Below are positions 42,821 to 50,297 of a DNA stretch of 64,000 bases, in pieces. A program made the position numbers and the translations under genes. This DNA is from Taibaiella sp965229095 (GTDB lineage: Bacteria; Bacteroidota; Bacteroidia; Chitinophagales; Chitinophagaceae): the NCBI GenBank assembly GCA_965229095.1, contig OZ245855.1, positions 2,914,001-2,978,000 of the forward strand, in the 5' to 3' direction. Position 1 is the stretch's first letter; each line of letters opens with the position of its first letter. Under the pieces are notes generated by a model, which saw only the letters and a list, made by a program, of their open reading frames with translations, ran no database searches and was not told the DNA's origin.

Positions 42821-44404
42821 TTACTGAGCCTTTCTGGTCTTTTTGATCTCTTTGGGTTGGAGTTGTTGTAAGATGGTATCCAGTTCGGAGCTGACTTTAT
42901 CCTGTAGGGCTTGGTAGGTACCTTCATCAGCCAGGATATAGTGAAATGTCTGGTGTTCTTTGCCTGCAATGAGTAAGATACCTGCTTCCAGTAATTCTTT
43001 ATGGTATCTTTTGATTGTACTGAGTGGGATGCGGTGTTGTTGTTGCATATCCCTGTTGGTAAAGGTAGCTTGTTTACCGGTAGCGAAATATTGCCTCAGC
43101 CTTTCTGCATAATCGCGGGAAGCACCGGTAAGAGTATCGCTCTTACGCAATAGGGCTTCTTTCATCAGTTTATTGGCTGCTGCTATGTCTTCCAGCGTGG
43201 TTTCGATATAGATTTCACCGGTGCTTTCTTCTATTCGTTGTGTTCGTTGGTACTGGTGGTAATAGGTCACTGCTTCTATAAAATCCAGATAGTGTTTATT
43301 GGTTCTCCTGCTTTTGAATACGTCTTGCGGTATTTTTAAATGTTCTGCATAGGGATTGATCACGGTTATAGGCTGTAATAGCCTTTGGCAGTTTTGCATC
43401 AGTCTCCTTACCTGTTGTTCCTGGTCGGTATTTACTGTTCCTGCGCTTCTTTTGCGTTGGTATTGCATCACTGCTTCATCTTGTTCTTTGCTTTCGTCTA
43501 ATTGCAATAGAAAGCTGCGGTTGGCATTGTCTTCATATACTGCTTCCTGAGTGGTGCAGCCGGCCACACATACCGGGCCTTCAACGGTGAGTTGCATGGT
43601 ACGGGTATTGCCTTTGCTGTCCTTGTAGCTGATGGTTTTGCTGATCTTCTTTTTGCTTTGTAGTTCCCGGATGGGGAATAAGGCTTGTTCTGCACCGTCC
43701 AGGTCTTCTATGAGCAGTAATTTGTTTTTTAAAGCATGTTGCTCGAAGTAGTACAGGGCATTGCTGGTAAGGCTGGTGATCTCTATTTTATCTTCTTCCG
43801 GTATTAAAGCGGCAATGCTTTCCTGCAAATGGCTTTTACCGGTACCGGAACTGCCCAGGCTGATAGCGTGTAAGGGGCTGTTTCTTTTCCTGCTGGTAAA
43901 GATGATAAACAGAATCATGCGGTTGATCTGTTCTCCTATGACACCGCTCATGGCTATGGCTTCATCGGTACGCTGTATTAATCCAGGTGTTTTAAGAAAG
44001 GCAAGGGCTGCTTCTTGTTCCTGGGTGGCCAATTGTACCGGAGGTTTGTCTTTGGCCTGCTGTTGCTCTTCTAATTGCGTTTGACGATGGGTTTCCAGTA
44101 GTTCTGTCAGTGCTGCCAAAGCTTTCATTACCAAAAAGCTGGCCATTTCCATGCGTTCGCTTACTTTCCTACAGAGTTTTTCTATTTGTTGGTCGTTGTA
44201 TAGGTCCAGGTTCTGCCTGATGGCTAAAGCGGCCATATCTGGTTGTTCCAGGTATTCCGGGTGCTCCCGATACAGGGTTTCGATCTTTAAGGTAACGCGC
44301 ATCCTGTCCAGGTGGTATAGTTCAATACCACCCAGGACAGAGATGCAGAGTTCTTTTGTTGTGTACCGGATTACATGCGGTGAGGGAAATTCTAGCTGGC
44401 CCAT
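42821..44404 (-). CDS. AAA+ ATPase of mobile-element primase/helicase type
   Basis: 527 residues. Walker A GSSGTGKSHLQESI, Walker B LLLIEDLDGAEQALFPIREL, a sensor-like VEGPVCVAGCTTQEAVYEDN and arginine-finger-like ANRSFLLQLDES. N-terminal helical region and C-terminal winged-helix part (HRIPLSTIKRYHKELLEAGIL). The central block is like that of 'CHC2 zinc-finger/primase' proteins in Bacteroidota elements, but no CHC2 domain is seen, so the N-terminus may be shortened or the primase part lost. Likely supports replication or integration of the island. Confidence 0.7.
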   Translation of the reverse strand: MGQLEFPSPHVIRYTTKELCISVLGGIELYHLDRMRVTLKIETLYREHPEYLEQPDMAALAIRQNLDLYNDQQIEKLCRKVSERMEMASFLVMKALAALTELLETHRQTQLEEQQQAKDKPPVQLATQEQEAALAFLKTPGLIQRTDEAIAMSGVIGEQINRMILFIIFTSRKRNSPLHAISLGSSGTGKSHLQESIAALIPEEDKIEITSLTSNALYYFEQHALKNKLLLIEDLDGAEQALFPIRELQSKKKISKTISYKDSKGNTRTMQLTVEGPVCVAGCTTQEAVYEDNANRSFLLQLDESKEQDEAVMQYQRKRSAGTVNTDQEQQVRRLMQNCQRLLQPITVINPYAEHLKIPQDVFKSRRTNKHYLDFIEAVTYYHQYQRTQRIEESTGEIYIETTLEDIAAANKLMKEALLRKSDTLTGASRDYAERLRQYFATGKQATFTNRDMQQQHRIPLSTIKRYHKELLEAGILLIAGKEHQTFHYILADEGTYQALQDKVSSELDTILQQLQPKEIKKTRKAQ

Positions 44405-44447
44405 GTTGCTTTCTCAGTACTACAGAGGGTAGAAGAGGGAAAGATTC

Positions 44448-45179
44448 TTACTTTTTTGAAACAGGCTTTTTTGCTTTATTAATCTCGTCACTTAGTTGAA
44501 TCAACCGGTTTTCTCTATCATTATACAATTTCTCCAGAGAAAACTCCAAAAGTTCGTACGCTGTCAGTACATCATCACTCTTGATGTCAGATAAATGGCT
44601 GCCGGCGTTACCGATCCATTTTATAGCTTCAAGGTGTCTGGCAACATCAGGTTTTGTTTTTCTGAAAATTCCGAGCCTTGCATGAAGGCTTAAAGGCTCT
44701 ATCCCCTTCTTTGCCGTTTTGGTTTGGTCTATCCCTTGCTCATTTAAAAGCATCTCAATAGAAATACGAATTTTATTGGCACATGATGCAACGTCTAGCC
44801 AAAAAAGGGCAAAACTCTCTTTTAGAATTTTCACAATGCCTTTAGGACAGGATGAAGGAATTTCAATAATGTGAGGTGCTGGATAAAATGATACAGGTGT
44901 AATAGACCTTTGAATTTCCATATCCTCTCCGCTAGGATAGTTTTCTTCTGACATATAACCGGAAACAACCACGGTTTCATTACAGTTATCGCACTTCATG
45001 TGCATCGAGAACACATAGTTAGAGTATGAATTCCCCCCGTATGCATCCCAATCCAAAGATTCGGCCGTTTCACTTCTTAATTTGCCACCTTTTTCTGGCT
45101 CGTATAATTTCCCAGTTTTGCAAGTTGGACAAGGCTTTTTTGCCTTCCAGTTAAGCCACGCTTTTCTATCAAAAGCCAT
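44448..45179 (-). CDS. DUF4145 domain protein with zinc ribbon
   Basis: 243 residues. N-terminal zinc ribbon (CPTCKTG ... CDNCNE), then the HEPN-like DUF4145 fold (SFALFWLDVASCANKIRIS, ARLGIFRKTKPDVARHLEAI, KWIGNAGSHLSDI). Such proteins are frequent cargo of mobile elements and defence islands; the function here is unknown. First gene of the probable operon with the ATPase (43 bp to the next start). Confidence 0.8.
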   Translation of the reverse strand: MAFDRKAWLNWKAKKPCPTCKTGKLYEPEKGGKLRSETAESLDWDAYGGNSYSNYVFSMHMKCDNCNETVVVSGYMSEENYPSGEDMEIQRSITPVSFYPAPHIIEIPSSCPKGIVKILKESFALFWLDVASCANKIRISIEMLLNEQGIDQTKTAKKGIEPLSLHARLGIFRKTKPDVARHLEAIKWIGNAGSHLSDIKSDDVLTAYELLEFSLEKLYNDRENRLIQLSDEINKAKKPVSKK

Positions 45180-45242
45180 ACATACATCATTTTTAGTTAT
45201 AAATTACTACGCTTACACGCATTTGCAAAGGTTAGAATTCAG

Positions 45243-45263
45243 CTACGCAATAGAGCTGCGTAG
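45243..45263. promoter_or_regulatory. Hairpin upstream of the DUF4145 gene
   Basis: CTACGCA, 7-nt loop, TGCGTAG, 64 bp upstream of the start. Possible operator between divergent genes; a nine-G tract lies further right (45299-45307). Confidence 0.35.
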
Positions 45264-45367
45264 TCAAAAAAATATTTTAGAAAGCCAATCCAGTTGAGGG
45301 GGGGGGTACTTTCGTGGGGTTGTGTGGCAGTTTCGCTTTTGTATTTTGTGGCAAAACCAAATACCAT

Positions 45368-45718
45368 ATGAAAAAGCTCACGTCCTTACTGGTTCTTATT
45401 TTCTGTACCAGCACCCTCTTTGCTCAGAAAAAGGTCGAAACAGTAACACTCTCCAATGGCAAACGGATTGCTGTTTATGACGACAAGACCTGGGAATACG
45501 ATAAGGAAGGCAAAAGCGTACCTTCTTCTTCATCAAGTAAACCCACAGAGAGTAATTCGTTTTATTCCACCCCTTCAAAAAGCAGTAAAACCCGTTCCTC
45601 TTATCAGAAATCTTATAATAGTTCCTATTCTTCGACTTGCGGCGCACGAACAAAAAAGGGCGGCTCCTGTAGGAGAACAGTTTCAGGTGGTGGTAGATGC
45701 TGGCAACACGGAGGATAA
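45368..45718 (+). CDS. Small secreted protein with Cys/His C-terminal motif
   Basis: 116 residues from the ATG at 45368 (signal peptide MKKLTSLLVLIFCTSTLFAQ; the longer frame from 45314 gives none). Short beta segment (TVTLSNGKRIAVYDDKTWEY), a Ser-rich linker, and C-terminal CGARTKKGGSCRRTVSGGGR then CWQH: a C-x9-C...C-x2-H pattern similar to DUF5763-type zinc-binding ends. Role unknown. Confidence 0.7.
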   Translation: MKKLTSLLVLIFCTSTLFAQKKVETVTLSNGKRIAVYDDKTWEYDKEGKSVPSSSSSKPTESNSFYSTPSKSSKTRSSYQKSYNSSYSSTCGARTKKGGSCRRTVSGGGRCWQHGG

Positions 45719-45912
45719 TATAAAGGCCCGCCAGAGCAAAGAGGAGCAACGCGAAACGAAGCGATTGGCAAAAAGGATTGGGTAACTAAAACCAGGTTGG
45801 AGCAAAGCGGAAACCGCACAACAACGATCAATCCTGCCCGTAGCCAATGATACCGGGAGCATGGAAGTACAAGGTACGAAATGCGACCTGAGACCTCTGG
45901 TTCCATAAAATA

Positions 45913-46058
45913 GATACCACACGGCGGCCTAGCATGTTTACATGAGCATAGGGCCGTGTGGTATCAAAGCAAAAGATAAGGGGATCATTGGCCTGCGCAG
46001 GCGGGCATAAGAAAAAGGGAGGAATGTCGCATTGTCCAAAGGACAATAAGAGCGACAT
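45913..46058. ncRNA. Block of strong hairpins, possible structured RNA
   Basis: GATACCACACGGC pairs with GCCGTGTGGTATC (45913-45965, inner CATG pairs); GCCTGCGCAGGC is a perfect palindrome (45991-46002); ATGTCGCATTGTCC pairs with GGACAAT/GCGACAT around an AAA loop (46024-46058). No ORF overlaps convincingly. The remaining gap 45719-46351 shows nothing else I can support. Confidence 0.35.
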
Positions 46059-46351
46059 GGAAGACCGGGGCATACTGTGAGCAGCAAAAATCATGACAGG
46101 TCTTACCTGGCGTGTATTTTTGCAGAACAGCTTGCCAACGGGCTACCTTATAAACCTGCTTTAATGGGTATGCTGTGTCTTTGGAGCGTGATGGACATTT
46201 TACAGGGTATAACGGTTAACCTGCTTTCAAACACAATATGGGCAATGCTTTGCGTTATTGTTGCGAGGTACCGCTCAAAAAAAAGTCCAATAACTATCTT
46301 TAAAATATAGCAACTAACTTTTTTAGTTACTACTGCATATATTCCATAAAA

Positions 46352-46378
46352 AAAGCTCCTGCACAAAACAGGAGCTTT
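46352..46378 (-). terminator. Intrinsic terminator of the 46377 gene
   Basis: Minus-strand stem AAAGCTCCTG / CAGGAGCTTT followed by a T7 tract; its first arm overlaps the stop codon. Supports the small gene being real. Confidence 0.75.
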
Positions 46379-46661
46379 AATAATCTTCGGGAAACATAAT
46401 TACGTTATCTACGCACCATATTTTCAAATCCTGAAAGGTGGTGCCGGGTAAATCGTATTTAAAGCGTTCCAGGACGTTACCATTGCCATTTTCTATTGTA
46501 ACCAGGAAAGTATCGGTAGGCTTTATACGATCGAATTTCCAGGTCTGAAAATAGTTCTGTTGGTATATCTCTTTCACTTGCCGGGTAGAGATCAGTAAGG
46601 GTATATGTTGGCAGTTGTTTTCTGTGGCGAACTGCGCGAAATGGGCTGTCTGGTAAAGCAT
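46377..46661 (-). CDS. Small hypothetical protein of the island
   Basis: 94 residues: YQTAHFAQFATENN, WKFDRIKPTDTFLVTIENGN, ERFKYDLPGTTFQDLKIWCV. Cytoplasmic, no family recognised. The start overlaps the stop of the small ORF before it (TGATG), and a good terminator follows. Confidence 0.5.
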   Translation of the reverse strand: MLYQTAHFAQFATENNCQHIPLLISTRQVKEIYQQNYFQTWKFDRIKPTDTFLVTIENGNGNVLERFKYDLPGTTFQDLKIWCVDNVIMFPEDY

Positions 46662-46840
46662 CAGAAAGGAAATTGGGAAATGAATCTTTGTTTACGGGAT
46701 AGGTGCAGGTACCGTGTATCCCTGCCATCACGTTGAAAAACCTGCATGGCAATACCATCTTTCTGATAACGGTAAATGGGCCTGGGGCGCTTGACGATAT
46801 AGATACCATACATAAAGCGGGCTGTTTTGACAATGATCAT
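46661..46840 (-). CDS. Small basic hypothetical protein, coupled to the next gene
   Basis: 59 residues from the ATG at 46840 (begins MIIVKTARFMYGIYIVKRP, then YRYQKDGIAMQVFQRDGRD). The longer frame from 47125 passes through a terminator-like region and is not preferred. Stop overlaps the next start. Family unknown. Confidence 0.4.
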   Translation of the reverse strand: MIIVKTARFMYGIYIVKRPRPIYRYQKDGIAMQVFQRDGRDTRYLHLSRKQRFISQFPF

Positions 46841-47116
46841 TTTCCGGTAGGAACGAAGGGTAGAAAAGGGAGTGAGAACGACCTTTCTGTGAATAAATTT
46901 TTCAAGTTTAATACACTTTTCAAGTTTACGGTACAGAAAGGGTACGCCCTGATCGATGTTCGCATGAACAACCGGGGCTATCTTGGCAGGAGATGCCCAC
47001 AAACAGCTTTGGACATGAAAAATTTTGGAGAAAAAAATTTTACTTTCCAGGATGGGGTTAGTTATATGTTTTATGTTGGAAGCTGCTTCTGTAAAGGATT
47101 TTACTGGATAAAAGAA

Positions 47117-47140
47117 AAGGGACACGGTGTTGTGCCCCTT
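47117..47140 (-). terminator. Terminator of the 47164 gene
   Basis: AAGGG/CCCTT-type stem with T-rich tail (TTTTCTTTTATCC) on the minus strand, 24 bp after the stop. Confidence 0.5.
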
Positions 47141-47163
47141 CTTCCGGTCTTTATAAGGAATAG

Positions 47164-47550
47164 TTACCTGGTTATCTCTCCTTTGTAGATTATCGTGCAG
47201 TATTCGTAATCAACAGCGATATTTATCAGCTTCTCTAGTTTGATGATCTCAAGGATACACTCTTCATTGCCCTGATCGATAGCTTTATATTTTAAATGAG
47301 AATTTCCCTTTTCATCTGTCCAGTCGTCAATCCGCTTTAATAGGACGTACTCGCTTTCTGTCTTTGCGTAGAAATGAATTTTCAGATTCCCAATATCGAA
47401 TATGCCTAAAAAGTCTGCATTACCATCCCTGGACTGCTGATCGGGCAATAATACCGTCATTTTTTGTACATGTAGCCTTATTTTTTGTGCGTTGGCTGTT
47501 AACGTAATAGTGAAAAAGAGCAGCACTGTTGGAATTAGTTTTCTCATCAT
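47164..47550 (-). CDS. Secreted hypothetical protein
   Basis: 128 residues from the ATG at 47550 (signal peptide MMRKLIPTVLLFFTITLTAN, cleavage near NAQ). Mature part: FLGIFDIGNLKIHFYAKTES, DWTDEKGNSHLKYKAIDQGN. No family recognised; resembles in size and type the immunity-like genes of the array. The gap to its right (47551-48228) is AT-rich with only a promoter seen. Confidence 0.6.
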   Translation of the reverse strand: MMRKLIPTVLLFFTITLTANAQKIRLHVQKMTVLLPDQQSRDGNADFLGIFDIGNLKIHFYAKTESEYVLLKRIDDWTDEKGNSHLKYKAIDQGNEECILEIIKLEKLINIAVDYEYCTIIYKGEITR

Positions 47551-48134
47551 GGAGATTTTAAGGGTTAAAAATTGCTCCACGTTCATTAATACCGAAGCGC
47601 GGAACCTACTCATGTATTTGATTCCTGGAGGTCGAATTCCATGTACAGAATACAGAAAGGCCCGCGCTTTGGCGCAGGCACTTTGCTGATACTCCCCCTG
47701 TACATTGAATTTTCGACCTTCGGAATCAGGATAGTATAGCGTAGTGCTAAATATTATATTGAGAAACGGATATTTCTATAGGCGTTGATGTTTGGGCAAA
47801 GGTACAATGATTTTCCTGAGCCGGCTACCCTCCAAGTAAGGAGTATAATGGTTATTCAAGGTGATTTTTAAGCTGGTTTACGAATATTTTAATTAGAAAA
47901 ACCTTTACTGTAGGGCATTTCAAAGAAATACAACTCTGAAACCCTTTACTATGGCTAGTTTATAGGATTTTTGGAAAAATAATGATATACTATTTACTAT
48001 CTTATTCTTTAGATAGTAATTACTTAGTACCATTACCACCTCTTCCTAACAGTATTTTTTTGATTTTTTACTACTTTTATTTTAAATTTCCAAATAAAAC
48101 GTTCAAAAAATTTCATCACATGAAAAATTATCCT

Positions 48135-48142
48135 TACCTTTG
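48135..48142 (+). promoter_or_regulatory. Bacteroidota-type promoter (-7 element) of the polymerase-like gene
   Basis: TACCTTTG, an exact match to TAnnTTTG, 87 bp before the ATG at 48229, within AT-rich sequence. Confidence 0.55.
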
Positions 48143-48228
48143 CACTATACGCTTGCATATGTTATAAGCAGATTTTTTAGATAGTTCTGAGTCGGAAATT
48201 GACAAACTATACTAAAAATCAATACTTT

Positions 48229-49792
48229 ATGACAGAAGCATATGAAAGTCACCTTCCTGAAAAGCAGTATCCAGCCGGTACTGTATTTGTTCGATTGCCT
48301 GAAAATCTGGATTTAATTGCTTTAGTTCAGGATCATCATCCCATCTGTACCATTCCTGGCTTTAAAATGGACAAGCTCCTGTATCTAGCCAGCATTATCT
48401 ATACAAAGTTTTCAGAACTCCGAGGTGGGAATTTTGTGCATCCGCAATACCAAAAGAATACAAACAGAGCCTTCTTTATCCCTCTCAGCAGTAAAGTGTT
48501 GGCTGAATGTTTGGGGGATCAGTATAAAAGTTATGTGGCGTTATTACTCGATGCCGGTATCATTACTATCGACACCAGCTATACTACAGGAGAAAAGTGT
48601 TATGGCTATAAAATAGCTGAACAGTATCGAACCAATGCCTTTAAGCGTGTAGCGATAACTGATTTTGTATTGGCTCGTAAAATCCGTGAAGGACTGATTG
48701 AACAGTCCAAAAGAGATCATGCCCATGTTACTGCCATGAGAAAGCGTATCCCTTACTTGTCTATGGATGCGAAGAAAGCCAGGGTGCGTATAATGGAAAT
48801 GGAAGACTCTGCCTTAACAGAGCTAGAGGGTAGAGAATTAACGAAAAAAAAGAGGTTCAAAGAGGAACGAAAAATCCATAACAGATTCTTCCGCTATGCC
48901 TGCATCATTGCTGATTTTGAGGATGGGAATTATTACAGGTGTAAGCGCAATGCAGATCATTATAGGTTTTATTCCATAGTAACCGGGCTACCTAAACCCC
49001 TTCGTGACCTTGTCACCTGCAAAGGGAAACCTTTAGTCCAGGTTGACCTTACCAATGCTCAGTTCATGATGTCGCTTAAGTTGTTGATGCCGGATACCTG
49101 GCAAAACAGAACAAAGGGCAAGCTTCATAAGAGGATTTGGAAGGATCTCGCTTGTTTAAAAGCTGGCTATACCGAAACAGCAGAATTGGTAAGCATTTTG
49201 AAGTACCAGGACTTGGAAGACCTGCCTTATACACAACTTTTAATGGATGGGAAACTTTATGAAAGCTTGATCGATCAATTTGTAGCGGCGGGGCATGTAG
49301 AAGATCATTTGTCCCATCGCGACAAGAGGAAAGCGGTTAAAAATCTCTTGATCGTGTCTATGTTTGATAATACCAAGCCCCGGTAATGGTAAAAAAGCTA
49401 AGAGGCATACCCTGCCGGATTCAGTCTGGAATATCTTCAGACGTAATCATCCCATACCAGTAAAGGTATTCGAGTTCATCAAGCACTTTGATAGCAAGGC
49501 TTACAAAGATATGGCCAGGCTATTGCAGCGTCTAGAGGCTATATTTATGATCGATATTGTCTGTAAAAGATTGCACCAGCAATACCCCAAAATGGATTTT
49601 TACCTGCTTCACGATTGCATCGTTACCACTGTCGGCAATGAGGCTATTGTAGAAAAGGTAATCAAAGAAGAAATGAAGGCTTTTATCGGATACGAAGGGC
49701 AAACGGAAACAAAGGAATGGCGCTGTTATCAGCCAGAGCCATTATTCGATTTTACCAAAGTACCATCTACCGCAATATCTTTTACCCTATAA
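48229..49792 (+). pseudogene. Family A DNA polymerase-like protein, interrupted by a frameshift
   Basis: Frame 1 runs from the ATG at 48229 to a stop at 49386; the sequence continues in the +1 frame to 49792. At the joint AAG CCC CGG TAA, skipping one C gives KPGNGKK and an uninterrupted protein of about 520 residues. Palm-domain-like motifs: KPLVQVDLTNAQFMMSLKLL (motif A, D-x-x-x-x-Q), RKAVKNLLIVSMF (motif B, R-x3-K-x6), and FYLLHDCIVTT (motif C, HD). N-terminal third resembles a replication-initiator winged helix (SKVLAECLGDQYKSYVALLL). Probably a replication protein of the island. One-base insertion, sequencing error or +1 programmed shift at CCCC cannot be separated here. Confidence 0.6.
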
Positions 49793-49812
49793 ACCCTGGA
49801 ACCTGAAAGAAA

Positions 49813-49842
49813 AATAACCCCAACGATGATGCTGAGGTTATT
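49813..49842 (+). terminator. Terminator of the polymerase-like gene
   Basis: AATAACC / GGTTATT stem followed by CTCTTTATT, 20 bp after the stop. Its right arm is also the beginning of the 40-bp boundary repeat. Confidence 0.55.
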
Positions 49843-49906
49843 CTCTTTATTGCAAGTGACGTAAGGAACACTACCAAGTGCCCATCACTAACTCTGTAAC
49901 ACTACC
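49836..49906 (+). repeat. Boundary repeats at the right end of the island, 3' of the 49911 gene
   Basis: 40-bp type 1 unit (49836-49875) nearly identical to 37482-37521, then a type 2-like copy with CTCTGTAACACTACC (49886-49906). The second ends 4 bp before the stop codon of the immunity-like gene. Confidence 0.7.
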
Positions 49907-49910
49907 CTAC

Positions 49911-50285
49911 CTACCTCTCGGTATAGTATTTCCCTTTATAGTAGAAAACAGAGGAGTAAAAATCCCTACAAATGGTATCTACTTTACCAGATTTATAGTG
50001 TACGAATATTTTCTGTCGAACATCTATTCCATAATTAGCAGTATCAGGTTTAGCAGATTCAATTCTCTCCATAAACTCCCGTATCTTGTCTTTATCTTTC
50101 AAAACAGTTTCTGTTGCTTTACTTCCCAACGCAGATTCAAATGATTGACAATCGACAGCTTTGAAAGTTGTAACATTTTCGTACACCCCAAAAATAAGAA
50201 TCTTATCTATGTTATTTTTGTTTTCCTTTTTTCCTTTTCCATGAAAAGAAAAAAAGAATAGAAGGAATGCAAATATTTTATTCAT
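49911..50285 (-). CDS. Putative immunity protein of the main RHS toxin
   Basis: 124 residues, start 12 bp after the RHS stop. Hydrophobic N-terminus (MNKIFAFLLFFFSFHGKG) suggests export; mature part DKILIFGVYENVTTFKAVDC, IFVHYKSGKVDTICRDFYSS. No family recognised. Position directly after the toxin domain is the argument for immunity. Confidence 0.65.
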   Translation of the reverse strand: MNKIFAFLLFFFSFHGKGKKENKNNIDKILIFGVYENVTTFKAVDCQSFESALGSKATETVLKDKDKIREFMERIESAKPDTANYGIDVRQKIFVHYKSGKVDTICRDFYSSVFYYKGKYYTER

Positions 50286-50297
50286 ATACTTATTAAA

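Noticed and set aside
46077..46310. 77-residue plus-strand ORF with a hydrophobic stretch
   Set aside because: GTG start, overlaps an antisense frame of similar size, and no independent signal supports it.
46703..47188. 161-residue plus-strand ORF
   Set aside because: Runs across the terminator of the minus-strand gene at 47164 and opposite the better supported small minus-strand genes.
47982..48167. 61-residue ORF upstream of the polymerase-like gene
   Set aside because: AT-rich low-complexity translation overlapping the promoter at 48135.
30315..49906. Repeats as a CRISPR array
   Set aside because: Copies are imperfect, separated by whole genes, and have no regular spacing or cas genes.
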